A stretch of DNA of 64,000 nt from Eretmocerus hayati (GCA_029851415.1 CM056742.1:92804748-92868747), one strand, 5' to 3'. Positions 24,161-35,706 are shown, counted from the first letter of the stretch. Made by a program: numbers and translations. Notes: generated by a model not told the origin, from the sequence alone.

Positions 24161-24469
24161 GTCCTCAATGATTGAACAATAGGACGAACCTTATCCTTTT
24201 GGGTCACTCCGATATCAACATACGCGCAACGAAGCCACTTGCTTCACACACAGATGATTCAATATACTCGAAAAATATGATCAACCTTGGTCGTCTGATA
24301 ACTAGCGAGCACGTGCAACCGTCGTCGGACTTTTACGAGTTCTTGCGATGTATTTCGCTGATAATCAACATTTTCATCGATATATATTATTCATCCTAGG
24401 AACGTTGGTTGCTCCTTGGAATCAAGAACGGCACGTGCCGAGGACAATTAATTGTCCCTGTTCGGACAC

Positions 24470-24505
24470 GGATAAAAGCCCTGCCTTGAAGAGCGCGCTC
24501 AGTTC
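24470..24505 (+). promoter_or_regulatory. LTR-like promoter (TATA plus initiator)
   Basis: GATAAAAGCC at 24471-24480 followed about 20-30 bases later by TCAGTTC at 24499-24505. This spacing and the initiator resemble arthropod LTR promoters. It supports reading this region as the 5' LTR of the downstream element, but no second LTR is available to confirm. Confidence 0.4.
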
Positions 24506-24564
24506 TCGTCGAAATTTTTTAGAGATAACTCCGCAGTTATCCTGCGTCAAAGTTCACGAAATCG

Positions 24565-24850
24565 GTCGATACCGGCAAGTCCAGTCCCAATTCAGTCAAT
24601 ATCAGCAACTCCGGCTCTAGTTCCAACCAATATCAGCAAGTTCAGTCGAAGTCCGATCAGTATCAGCGAATCCAATTCTAGTTCAGTCAATATCAGCGAG
24701 TCCAGTTCTAGTTCCAGTCAGTATCAGCAAATCCAGTTCCAGTTCAATCAAGAGCAGCAAGTCCAGTTCTAGTTCAGCCAGTATCAGCAAATCCAGTTCC
24801 AGTTCAGGCAGACGTCCGCTAATATCAACGAGTTGAGTTCCAGCTCAACT
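24565..24850 (+). repeat. 30-bp minisatellite
   Basis: About nine units with period about 30 bp. ATCAGC marks units at 24601, 24632, 24662, 24692, 24723, (24752) and 24783, each followed by AATCCAGTTC-like sequence. It lies in the putative LTR or leader. Confidence 0.85.
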
Positions 24851-24859
24851 TCTATCGTT

Positions 24860-25952
24860 TTGATCGAGTCCAGACTGCGTCCAGTTCTCATTCAAGTTGT
24901 ATCTGAGTCTCAGACCAGTTTAGTTCAGGAATAAAAGTCAGTCAATTCAATTCTGTCTCACGCATACGGTCATTCACTCACATATCACCCATCTCATATT
25001 TGGAATTCATTAAAAATCGATCAGATCATTCATCCTATAATCAAGTTCTTGTTCGGATTCTTAGGAATCTGGGAAAGAGCTTGACTTCATTGAATAATAG
25101 AGGGGAAGAGACGGTAACTTTGAGCTTGGAGGATTTGGCAAGTACTAAATGTATCCGCCGAATCCTACATTACCGGCAAGTACGTAGTATCTCATTCCTC
25201 CTTCACTAGGGATTTCAGGATATATTCATCTACTCTCTTTTCGAGATGAGCCTACGAGAAGATTCATTCACTTTCACCATACTATTGTGGTGAGACTTAG
25301 GCGCGGATACCCGAACCGTCTCTGCACGCGCCAGCAGGGGCAATTTAGTTCCTTTGCCAAGGAACCCCAGAAAAGTCATATCATGACATAAAAAATGGAG
25401 GCCAACCGAATATGTGAAAAAACGTCTTCAAGGTAATCCTACCCTCACCGCCATCTCATAATCACCCAATATTGCACGAATCTATCGTCACAATTACGGG
25501 GGTATATGGTTCAAGAATTCTCGTATAACGAATCAGCGGTTGACTTTTTTAGTGCTCAACCCAGCCCAGCCAGGTTAGATATCAGTTAGTTACCCAGATT
25601 AAAAGGAGTAATGCAGGAATTTAGAGTATATCCTGAAATTCCTGTCACGTGAGCCCCACCGCAAAAGAATACGCTCAATTACTGCGTCCTTCGTGCATGC
25701 GTGTCGCATCGTGGGTGTCTAATTTTGGCACGGCCAAATTAGGATCAATTACCCAGTTGAGCATGTGAGTAGTTCAGTGTAAGTTAGTATCGAAGAATCT
25801 TGCTAAGGCTTATCGAAAAATCAAGCCGACGTGTCGATTCGTTAGTTAATCCATAGTTACCTACGTGAATATTCATGACTCAATAGTCTTATCGCGTTGC
25901 CAGGCATCGGCCATGAGGCGAATGTTCATGTAGAATTATCTAATCATCTTAT
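24860..25952. other. leader of the Ty3/gypsy-like element
   Basis: No good coding frame. A primer-binding site could not be assigned. TGGTGAGACTTAGGCGCGG at about 25289 has the right first bases, but I cannot match it to a tRNA. Confidence 0.3.
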
Positions 25953-26819
25953 TTGCGTCATCAATGGATGAGTTCGAAGGATACCGGTTCAAACACTGAC
26001 CCGTGTCTTATTTTTGATGTTCAAGGTATAGCGCAAATCCTTTCGGGCAAGGTATGCTTAACCAGCAGTCTTCACACCAGATTAACGTGGATTTTGCCTA
26101 ACGAGCCTGCAATCGGAATTTGCGCGGCTTGCACTCCGAAGCGGATCCAAGATTCGGACCTTGGGAAAACCTTAACTGACAACATCAATGAGCACATAGT
26201 CGGCTGTATAGGTCAACCGATCCCCTATTGCAAGAATTGCAACGGACTCTTTTATGTCGTTTATGTCAATTTACGGGTGTTTTGAGTGCATTGTCCAGGA
26301 CCTAGGTCCCCCGTACCCCCAGGCCTTTCTTGAATCGGTTACTTTGCCCGCTCGGGAGCTAGCGGGTCTATTACGTATCATTCCCACGTCGAGAACTGAT
26401 GGATGCTAGAATTACAAGTAAGATACTCTGAACGCGCTCACGACGATTCATGACACCGCGAGAATCCGGTTCGGCAGGGAATAACTTACATTCTTCGAGC
26501 GTGCTCGCCTAACGTATTACCGCTAAACTCCCCACAGAGGAAATCCACGCTGTCCACAAGTAGCTGTTCAGGGTACCAGCTGCCAGATTCCGCCGCGGAA
26601 TTGCGTATCGATAAGAGGATTTTTGAATTACCAAGGGAGCCTTGCGATAACCGACACTGTCGCACCGGTTCTTATTGTAGACGCTGTCTCAAGAGCTTCA
26701 CGGACTCTTACAGAATCTCCAAGCTAAAGTCTGCACGCGCTCAAACGTTGTTGGAACACGTTGTGGAAGTCGGTGTGGCCGGAGAGTATGATCTCGAGAA
26801 CTCTGGATACCTGACATGA
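25953..26819 (+). pseudogene. 5' module of an unrecognised pre-gag ORF, cysteine-rich
   Basis: A single frame carries protein-like sequence in two stretches (25953-26285 and about 26453-26819) interrupted by several stops, all TGA. The first stretch has a CAAC pair and a later CIGQPIPYCKNC segment. The second has C-x4-C-x4-C-x2-C (residues CDNRHCRTGSYCRRC), suggesting zinc binding. The same frame resumes at 27132. The family is unrecognised. The TGA-only interruptions fit decay of Trp/Arg codons, or simply chance in a broken gene. The start is undetermined. Confidence 0.4.
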
Positions 26820-27131
26820 TCCGAGGGCGCCACGGACCTTATGGTAGCGGTTAACGAGTGAATTTTTCTGAGATTCTTGAGGTGACGTCAAACCAGACGA
26901 TTCAAGCTACATGATCGTCTGAGTCAATGTGTTGAGGTTGAATAAAGAATAATTGACCAACCACATTCGTGTATACCATAGATCACCTCTCTACACTAAG
27001 CTTTGGAATAACGAGCAGGTGTCAACCTCAGTATGAGAATACGTGGAGGTAGCCTTGGATATTCAAGGTCCTGTAAAGCTAGGGAATAAGCCCGTCAAGC
27101 AATAAGAAAACAGGCGATAGATTATCGTCGA

Positions 27132-29150
27132 GTGAGACGCGACAATACTGCAAGATTCGTCGTAACAGCAGACGGCTGTGCTCGAACGCGAGAACTTACT
27201 GTAAGACGCCCGCCGATTGTCGCCTGCGTAGTAGCGTATTCTCGGTTCATGGATTTCGCCATTTTCTTTCGACCCATGAGTGTGGAAATAACTTTAATAC
27301 CCGAGCTACCGGAAGAGAAACTCATCGAACTCCATTACTATAAGGCGGTAGAACTTTGTGGAGCCTTCATACAGGTCCAAAATAAGGACCCTAGTATCTT
27401 TTTTTATTGCCGGTTGTTTTATCTTACTAGCGAGGAAAGCCACATTTTTTCGGATACGTTCTACGAGTTTCTCTGCGAGAACGAAACTCTGGTGAACTTG
27501 AGGAAAGCCGCCGAGACAATTCACACCAGCGTGTACGCTCATTGGCGACTTAGGAGCGACATGACCAACGAGTATCACCTAGATCATTTCCTGATCACTA
27601 GAATACCCAACAATTTACTGAAAGATTGTCCGGTCACCGAAATAGAGTTGGACAGGAACATTTCATCAAACCCGCGAACCTTGCGGTTCTACAAGAGTTA
27701 TAGAGAACTTCCTGCTGAGATTGAGGAACGGATCTGGGTGGAGTCTTTCCGCCCTAACGTACAAGACTCGGCCTACGTAACCTGGCGAGGCCACGTACTC
27801 CATTTTAATCACCTGAGTCCGCACAACGAGAGCGATACGGTAATCTATCCTGAGTTCACTGAAAGATCTCTTGCCGAGTCGTTGAGAGCATCGACCGAAG
27901 AGCTGCATCTGGCAGAAGATGCGTAAATCTCCCCAGGATTCGATGAAGTACAGACATTACAACAGTTAGCATTGGTCCGTTTGTTCGACCTGCAATTCAA
28001 TCAGGCCGTGAAAATATACCGGGCGTTTGAATGGTAAGGGTCAAATTGCGATTGGGTTCAGCACGTTTTCATTCACGTTGCTCTCCCCGATAGCGATGCG
28101 CCATATACAGTAGTTCATAAAGAAGAAACGTTACACTATCGAAGGTCGGCATCCGGAAGAATCACGCCCGAGTTGTTTAGCACCTCTCCGGTCGGGTTAA
28201 GGTTGAGTTTTGGAACAAAAGCCCAAGAACTCCTCAATTCGATTTTAAAGTTCTGGGTCAAAACATACGGTTCTCATTCTTGGGTCGACAGAGACACACT
28301 GTACGGGAGGCACGTCAGACCAACTTTTCGCTATCCATTCCTGAGACCCTCCCCAACGGAGTAGATTCTACATGTCTCTCAAGATATAGAGAGAATAAGA
28401 GAGCAATTCAATCTTGTGAACTCGGATCACGGCCGTCGTTGGTCTGTGAGACATCGTTGGAAATTTTGCGCATGGTTCGCCGTCTTGTTCAATGCAACTT
28501 TATCGGAGAAATTTCATCGTTGCCGTGGTCCCTTCGGTTTAGTGCTTAGTCACCGCGAATACGCAGAGATCTTAGATCGCTTGTTGCGCGGGTTCCCTGT
28601 GCCCTTGTTCTATGAATTCCCTAAACGCGGAAATGACGTTCACCCTAGATCTCACGATAGTGCGTTGTATCTTGCTGCATTTGATGCTCAGTATCGTTCT
28701 GCTCTCAGATTATCAGAGGCTTCCCGACGCCGGACCGGTCCACAACCCAGAACAGTGTTTCTGGCCGTGCGGAGAAATAAACAAGGCAAATTATACTGCA
28801 TTCGTCACGAGTGGCGAACCTTGTACTATCGGCATTCCGGTAACGGAGTGATACTCGCCGATGTATCCCGCGATTTTCTCGAATTCAAATATATCAATTC
28901 CGTTCGCGGAGCACACCACCTGTCAATCGATAAATATTACAAGAATTGGATCCGCAGAGATCAAGTCGGTTATTTCGTCGCTAGTCCGGACTCTCCGATC
29001 GACGGGTCCCTTATTCATAGAGACTGTCCATTCTTGCACCCTTTTCCAGCGGACCGTTTCTTCTACGCGAGATACATCACGTCCTTAGTGAAGAACTTCC
29101 GACAGATCAACTTAAGACAGATCATACCGTCACACGACAAGCAGTTTTGA
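27132..29150 (+). pseudogene. main body of the unrecognised pre-gag ORF
   Basis: One reading frame runs for about 670 codons with only three internal stops (TAA 27924, TAA about 28035, TAG about 28362) before TGA at about 29148. The pieces are 27132-27926, 27927-28364 and 28416-29150. Composition is that of a globular protein rich in Phe, Tyr, Arg and His, with no transmembrane segment or signal peptide seen. Near the end the better frame shifts: from about 29073 a second frame (to 29416) reads more naturally. It lies directly upstream of gag on the same strand. I recognise no domain and cannot assign a function. Candidates are a long gag-like extension, a captured host gene or a novel retroelement protein. 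Confidence 0.55.
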
Positions 29151-29416
29151 ACTGGTTGCAGACACCAAAACGAAACGTACAAGGTAAATGCGATTTTTCC
29201 ACAGCGCGTGACTTTAAGGTCTTACCGTCACTTGCCGAGCTCGTAGCGGACACGCTCAAGACTGAGAGCGATTTTGAATCAGAGGTCGAATTACCAAGAC
29301 ATTCGAATAGATTTCCGTTAATTTTCGAGCTCCGTGCACCCACAGAGGAATTCCGAATCAGACTCGAGGATTTTTGTTCACCCGTTTTCAGTAGCGAAAG
29401 TGATTTCACCGATTGA
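29060..29416 (+). pseudogene. continuation of the pre-gag ORF in another frame
   Basis: The frame is acidic and protein-like, ending at TGA around 29414. It continues the coding sense from the preceding frame, so a frameshift near 29075-29140 is the simplest reading. A genuine overlapping ORF is the alternative. No motif recognised. Confidence 0.4.
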
Positions 29417-29806
29417 ATCAAGGTCCTTGATGAACCACCACAAGGTCCATCGCAAGTCAGTTCCGATTAAAACGTATATTCAGTATCCAGGGTGGCTGAC
29501 GACCACTTCGTTGGACGACGTAGCTTACGTTACCAAGGATCCCAGGATTCTTTAACTCTACGTGACACAAACCGGGGTGCACTATTGCTCATCGTACTAC
29601 GAAGTCAATCACGTTTTTCATAAGGTCCTGCAGAAAAGAAACTCTATTTGCACGACTGTGCCAACAAGTCTGTGGGACCGACGCACTGTGACATATGTTA
29701 TAAGGCCTTAACGGTCACAATGCCTGCCGCCGATTGTCTGGAGTGCTATAAGCTGGTCTATTCAGCCCATTGTGATAATTTGAAAAAGATTCATCCTAGA
29801 ACGTAG
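29417..29806 (+). pseudogene. C-terminal part of the pre-gag ORF with C1-like zinc module
   Basis: Coding sense returns to the original frame (to about 29640, one TAA at 29553-29555), then shifts once more. From 29651 the frame encodes His, then CDIC, CLEC and a terminal HC, ending at TAG 29804. The spacing (C-x2-C, about 12 residues, C-x2-C, then aromatic/His and HC) resembles C1 or related treble-clef zinc fingers, which bind lipid or protein partners. The His expected after the second CxxC reads Tyr (TAT). The assignment is by eye. The stop lies 7 bases before the gag start. Confidence 0.4.
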
Positions 29807-29812
29807 TCACCC

Positions 29813-31593
29813 ATGCCGGGAGGTAGGAGGCCGGACACTCGTAGCCAGTCTCAAAGAGATCAGTATCTCAGTCTACCCTCAGGAGGAGTCCCTCCAGCAA
29901 CACCGCCTACGAGGAATTCGAACTTTGGACTATCGCGACTACCGCCAGCTGGGTTTAATCAGCAACCAGCCTGGTACGACCACACGCTTAATAACTATCC
30001 ACCAGACTGTCGCAATCAGAATCTGGATTCATTTGCCAGTAGCAACAGAATACAACATTCGTTTGAAGATACCATTAAATCCAGCGCGCTCGAGCTGGAC
30101 AAACAGGAGAATTTATCTTCATCTACCGTGGTTGAGGGTCTGTCACGGTAGAATCAGCGACGGATGCAGGGCAATCGAAGCAAGACCCGATCGAGGATTC
30201 GAGAGAGCCCCAGGATCCCGGCGACCCCGACGATCCTAGCAATCCGAGTGGTGATCCATCGCGCAGGAATTCGAGTGAAAGCTCCTCTAAAGGCGAAGTA
30301 ACAATGGCTCGTCAAGTGATTACTCTGATAGACGCGCTGGAGGTCGTACCTGAGTTCGACGGGTCCAACATACCGTTGAATCAGTCTCTGGAAGGATGTA
30401 CAGTGACGAAGACGATGATAGCAGCTCATGACGAGGAAAACTTCACACGAAATCACCGTTGGGAAAAATTACCGGAGAGGCACAGCAGTCCACACAGAAT
30501 GAAATATCAGAAATTATCGGAGCAGTGCAAGATCATTTGAAGAATCCTTACGCGCCGGCCAAGACCATGCACCAACTCATGGGCAAATTAGGTCACGAAT
30601 ACCAGAGAGAGACTGAAAACGTAGTCATCTACGCGAATAGAATGGAGGATTTAGGCAATCGAATTTTAGAAGCGCCTAAGCTGGCTGATGGAGCTATAGA
30701 TCCAGCTTTCCGGACGGCCACAAATAGTAACCTCTTAGAACGCCTTCGTCGAGGATTGAATCCGGGAACTGAGCAACGAATGACCGTCAATATAGTAGAA
30801 GTGAACCTGTTCATTAAGGAAGCAGTAAGAATCAAGCGCGAATTACAAGCTGAGCGATCTTTGCGGAACGCACCTGGCGCACCCTCGAAATCGTCACGCA
30901 AGAATGTTTTCGAATATTACATTTGTGAGTCTAAGGACCACATGGACAAGGAGTGTCCTCAGAAACCAACGCCCAAGGTCTGCGCGTACTGCCAGAAAGC
31001 AAGGCACTCGATTGAAAAATTGCTACAAGAGGGCCCAGGAGGGAACCGCAAGTGTTCTGCCAAAGTGGCAGTTGTGCGAAGAGAAAAGGCACAAGGCTCA
31101 GAATTGCCCTCTTATTCCTAACTGTCAGTGGTGTGACAAGATGGGCCACACAGCTGAGCAATGTGGTGAGCAGGAGGAGTCGACTCCTAAGGAACCACCT
31201 CAACCTTGCCAGATTTATAATAAGTTAGGGCATAAAGCAGACCGTTGCTACGTTTCGAGGGGCAGAGATGAGTCGTTGAACGAACCCCGAGCGGTTCGCT
31301 TCGATCGACCTGTCTGTCAGTTGTGTCAAGGCGTGGGACACTCGGCCGTGAATTGTAGATCTTTTCTGCGGCTCACATTATCGAGAGGACCGACTAAAAT
31401 ATGCTACTATTGCAAGAATCCAGGACATCGGATCGCAAAATGTAGGAAGCGTCTGTATAACGAGACACAAATGAGGGGAAACGAATTGAGTCTTCCCGGA
31501 CCGAGCGGGCCCAGCGAGACTCAGGAGCACCTTCGTCCGCTCAAACCTATACAAGTGAACCACATCGAGAGAGAATTGCTATCTTTGGAGTAG
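29813..31593 (+). pseudogene. gag: Ty3/gypsy gag with CCHC zinc knuckles (frameshifted)
   Basis: Starts with ATG at 29813, seven bases after the preceding ORF. Coding sense runs through four frames: 29813-30151, 30304-30450, 30459-30900 and 30904-31593. The middle part (VPEFDGSN, then a helical region with HQLMGKLGHEYQRETE) is the capsid type of insect gypsy elements. The C-terminal part has repeated CX2CX4HX4C-type knuckles: CEEKRHKAQNC, CDKMGHTAEQC, CQGVGHSAVNC and CKNPGHRIAKC, with others degenerate. It would package element RNA into virus-like particles. At least three frameshifts make it non-functional. Confidence 0.8.
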
Positions 31594-31678
31594 TTACCTC
31601 AAAGAAATACTCCCCTATAATAAACTTTGAATTGACGCACTATTTGCAATTTTACTCGATAGCAGAGCAGAATGCAAT

Positions 31679-32476
31679 TTGGCAAAGGCCCACATGGAAT
31701 CAGACCCTAGAATGATAGACAAGACCGTCACATATGAGTTGAGAGGTTCTGGTTCGAGACCCGTCGTTTTCATCGGCGTAGCCCGCGCTAGTATATGTAA
31801 TGTGAAGGATGATTTCATAGTTGTACCCAATGATTTTCCAGTAATTTTGACGGAGTTTTCGGTAGCGATTTCCTTTTAGAAAGCAAGGCCACAATCGATT
31901 TCGAGAGAAAATGCATCGCTGTTGGAGGGCTGCAGATCAAGTTCCAAGTGCAGCCCTGCGACCTGGAGAGTCACAACATCTTAACGGCCGAGGTATTCTA
32001 CCACGATTCGGGACTTCAGTTACCTTTTGTTATTTTCATCAACGATTCCGCTTTCGAGAGAGAACACTCCTTGATAGATACGAGTTCAGAGGTGAATCTG
32101 ATATGCAGGTCTTTGGTCCCCAAACATCTCAAGGTGGAATCAAGAGAACAAGTTAACATTCAAGGTATAGGCTTTCACTGATGGAACCATCGAATTTACA
32201 ATTTTTGGAGTAATCTCAGAACTTCAAGTAGTTTCCGACTACTTGCGATTCCCTGGAGGACGAATAATAGGTGCCAAATATCTGACCGGAGACAACGCGG
32301 TGTTGGATTATAGAAACAAAATGTTGCATACGCATATTTTCCACGAGGATCTAATCTTCAAATCAGCAAGCGTACTGTTAGAGAGATCAGAACACGATTG
32401 CACGGGACTGTTCGAAATTACCGGGCCTCTTTTCGATTCTTGTACTGACGATGATTACACGGATTCCTGTGACTGA
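31679..32476 (+). pseudogene. retroviral-type aspartic protease region (frameshifted)
   Basis: Three frames are used (31679-31879, 31948-32181 and 32243-32476). The active-site segment reads LIDTSSEVNLI, where family members have a Gly after the Asp-Thr, so the catalytic triad motif is altered. Downstream GRIIGAKYLTG followed by a conserved DYRNKML segment matches the second half of the retropepsin fold. In the intact element it would cleave Gag-Pol. Frameshifts near 31880 and 32180 inactivate it. Confidence 0.7.
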
Positions 32477-33771
32477 TGTCTGGTAGACAATTGCCAAATT
32501 CACGACGAACCTCATCTTTTAGTCTACAACGATTTTGGTATAGACATACCGAACCCGAAGTACCCGAACGTCCAGATGTCCGAAGCTTCCTCCATCTAGA
32601 TCATCTACAAGGTGAAGAGAGAGTGTTTATATTGCAAATTGCTGTTGAAAATGGCAATGTATTCTATCTTGCCGGAGACATCTTGCCCGGGACGCATCTT
32701 ATCACTCACCGAATTCCCACGGCAGATGACATACCTGTTAGAACTGAACAATATGAATTTCCGCACGCCTATAAGGACGAAATTGACAGGTAGGTCCAAG
32801 ATTTGCTCGACCGTGGAATCATATGCCATCCTTCTTCATCATACAACAACCCGGTATGGGTTGTCAAGAAGAAACCGGACTCTCCAGGGGGTCCAATATG
32901 GCGTATGCTGTTGGATTTCCGAGCGCTGAACGAGAAAACGGTTCGAGATGCCTATCCACTGCCGAATATGACCGAGATATTCGATCAAGTGGAAGGCGCG
33001 CCGTATTTTAGTGTCCTGGACTTAGCTGCAGGGTATCACCAGGTATGGGTAGATGAAAGAGAGGTTTTCAAGGGCGCTTTCTCTACAAGCAAAGGGAACT
33101 TCCATTTTCTGCGTATGAGTTTCGGGCTTCGCAACGCTACCGCCACGTTTCAGCGATTAATGAACCGATTGCTCAGAGGCCCAGAGAGCTTTTTTTGGTA
33201 TTTAGACGATATTGTGGTGTTTTCGAATACCCTTGCAGAGCACAGAGAAAGGTTCAAAAAACTCTTTGCTAGGATGAGGGAAGCTTACTTGAAGTTGCAG
33301 GTCGATAAGTGCGAATTTCTCGAAAGAGAAGTGCGCTACTTGGGACACGTGATGAGCGGAACAGGGCTCGCGGTTGACCTCGCGAAGGTTCCTGCGGTTT
33401 CTGAATTTCCAACACCCAAGACAGTGCGGAACGTGCGAGGGTTCTTAGGATTAGCGGGCTATTCTAGGAGATTCATCAAGGACTTCGCGAAAATCGCCAA
33501 ACCATTGACTAGGTTGTTGCAGAAAGACGTCGAATTCAACTGGGGTGAAGAAGAGCAGGTTGCTTTTGAAACGTTGCGAGGGGCATTGTGTACGGTACCG
33601 GTGCTAAGGATTCCTGACCTGAATTCCGGCTATCTAATCACTTGTGATGGATCAAAAACCGCTGTGGGAGGGGGGGGGGGGGGGGGGGTACTGTCACAGG
33701 GTGAGATCGAAAGGGATCATCGAATTGCTCACGCGTCGAGGGCTCTGAGAAAAATTTCTCTGCGTAGCTAG
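32476..33771 (+). pseudogene. pol: reverse transcriptase and start of RNase H, truncated
   Basis: Two pieces in neighbouring reading (32476-32793, stop TAG at 32791; then 32803-33771). RT blocks are visible in order: NPVWVVKK, WRMLLDFRALNEKT, FSVLDLAAGYHQ, MSFGLRNA, YLDD at 33199-33210, and the thumb motif RYLGHV, followed by a connection region FLGLAGYSRRFI. RNase H begins with LITCDGSK and ends after IAHASRAL, so catalytic residues beyond the first Asp are missing, along with integrase. The TAG replaces a Gln codon in the usual position. A 19-base G run lies at 33670-33688. Type: Ty3/gypsy. Confidence 0.9.
33670..33688. repeat. homopolymer run of 19 G
   Basis: It lies within the RNase H start, where family members have two Gly codons. 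The expansion keeps the frame open. It could be true slippage or an assembly error. Confidence 0.9.
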
Positions 33772-33773
33772 CA

Positions 33774-34960
33774 AGCAAGTTGGAGAAGCTTTCGATTTCT
33801 TTTAAGTGAAGGAATTGATGTTCTTTTCCCACTAAAACTGCTATAGGTCTGAAACGAAATAAGATGATGACATGTGGATGAGCGCATTCGAAAGCTGAGA
33901 CAAGAACCTATTAAAACGTGCCTCGGAATTTTTTTTGAGGTAATTGGTCTCATATATGGGTAATTCCATGAATATCAGTATTTAATCTCTTTCTCAAAAA
34001 CCTAACCTTCAAGAAATCCCGAAGACTTATAATTCGATGTAAAATTTGATGTTTTCTTTACGAGAAAAAATGTTTCAATCTAGGTCCTGCACTACCCAGT
34101 GAGTTTTGAGCGATTTTTCGCGATTCGATTTTTTGGCCAATGAGAACTCGAGAACTTTCTGCGCATGCGCGTGATTTTACGGGATTGAAACCTTGGGCAA
34201 TCGATAGCCCGTGGAATTCCCTGCAAAATGACCGCTGCTGAAGTCCGTTTTGGTGCTGCAGAACCGAAGCATCCCTATGGAACAAAAAAATTGCCTTTCT
34301 CGAATCCTATGAACTTGTGAGCCATCGGTCTGAACCCCCGGTCTGAGACTTTCTGCCGAACGACTGATGCAGATTCCGCACACTACCGTACTCTCTGGGT
34401 TCCCTTTCAAATGTCATAGCTCAGCTCTAAAAACATGAAAATGAACTTGACTTATGTTCATTTCAAAGGAAATTCCACGGGCTATCGATCGCGTGAGATT
34501 TGGATTCCGTAAAATTACGCACATGCGCGGAAAATTCTCGAGTACTCATTGGTCGAAGAATCAAATTGTAAAAATTCGCTCAAAACTTACTGGGTAGTGC
34601 AGAACCTACACTGAAACATCTTTTTCCATGAAGAACATCAAATTTCACATTAAATTATGTGTTTTCAGAATTCTTTAAAGATTGGGTTTGTGAGAAAAAA
34701 ATTAAATAATGATTTTCATGGAATCGCCCATATATGAGACCAATTACCTCAAAGAAAGAATTCCAAGGCATATTTTGATAGGTTTCTGGCTCAGCTTTCG
34801 GAAGCGTTCATCCACATGTCATCGTCTTATTTCGTTTCAGACCTATAGCAGTTTTAGTGCGAAAAAGCAGCAATTTTTCCACAAAAAAAAATCAAAAGTT
34901 TCACACAGCTACGCGAAAAAAATTTTCTGGGTCCTAGCGACCGTTTTTTGGTCATAATTT
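33774..34960. mobile_element. foldback (long inverted repeat) element
   Basis: The left arm (about 33774-34170) and right arm (about 34500-34930) are reverse complements. Shared blocks include CTGCTATAGGTCTGAAACGA, GAGGTAATTGGTCTCATATAT and CACTACCCAGT. A roughly 300-bp centre contains GGAATTTC-type sequence also in inverted form. No ORF. The element abuts the truncated pol, so its insertion or a linked deletion probably removed the rest of the gypsy element. No target duplication was identified. Confidence 0.8.
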
Positions 34961-35304
34961 AAGTCATAGAATCGATAAAAAATCACGTGGGAGAGATTTG
35001 GAACATCATGTACAATCGACCATCCCTTTCACGTGGAATTACCCATATTTAATCAATTCCACCATAACCTTGCTCACAAGATGAATATTCCATACGCGTT
35101 GCACTTTCGCAAATGGAACATTTAGAATAACTCACGAGGTCTCGAAGAATCATTGCCATCGAGTATTTTTCGTAAATGCGGATCACAATTGTTTAGACTT
35201 CGAACCGCTTCTGATTATACGCAATCATAAGTTGAGCAGACACAGTAGCTTCTCATGAAAAGACATGGACAAACCTCGAGACCTATTCAAAGAGTCACCA
35301 AATT
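34961..35304 (-). repeat. intron-like part of the duplicated unit, copy 2
   Basis: From about 35095 to 35285 the reverse complement matches 12945-13127. Before 35090 nothing is recognised. Confidence 0.65.
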
Positions 35305-35347
35305 ACTCACCCTCATGCCCCTCCCTACCCGTCACCAATGCCCTAAC
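35305..35347 (-). pseudogene. 3' end of exon-like copy 2, separated by insertions
   Basis: On the minus strand this ends at an AGG|GTGAGT donor (GTGAGT at 35310-35305) in the same place as in copy 1. It continues the frame of 43900-44157 across the later MITE and BEL insertions. GCCCTAAC at 35340-35347 is the MITE target duplication. Confidence 0.6.
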
Positions 35348-35353
35348 GAGGGG

Positions 35354-35551
35354 TGTTTAATTGCGGGGTTGGATTCAGGTGAATGCAGAATATACTAGAG
35401 GAGAAGTTTAATTGAACTGTTCGCAAAACTATATTGAGCAATATGATACATGTTCGAGGTGGTAGAGAGTGTGCGTACTGTTCGCGATCAACAAGAAGAC
35501 TGACTGAACCGGAGCAGATCGGGAGGCCTATAGCCGAGCGGCTGAATAGCC

Positions 35552-35591
<40 letters not shown>

Positions 35592-35706
35592 CTGCAGTCG
35601 GTTCTACTGCCGGTTGAGCATCTAATGCCACTTGACGGCTTAGCTAATGTGTGCGTGAATGTATGTGTGCTGTCGCGGACATTGTTTGATCGGTGCTACA
35701 TAAACA
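35354..35706 (-). repeat. BEL/Pao 3' LTR
   Basis: Matches 43402-43725 apart from scattered changes and a longer (AT)n run (about 35553-35590). Begins TGTTTA and ends AACA on the plus strand. Confidence 0.95.

Larger units (their letters stand above)
24170..33771 (+). mobile_element. decayed Ty3/gypsy-type LTR element with extra 5' coding region
   Basis: In order: a promoter-like leader, about 3.8 kb of unrecognised coding sequence, gag with zinc knuckles, protease, reverse transcriptase, and the start of RNase H. The element stops at about 33771 against a foldback element. No 3' LTR or integrase remains in the window, so its left boundary and LTR cannot be proven. Many frameshifts and stops show that it is inactive. 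Confidence 0.75.

Noticed and set aside
35544..35606. Repeated Tyr-Ile peptide in the BEL LTR
   Set aside because: It is the translation of an (AT)n run.
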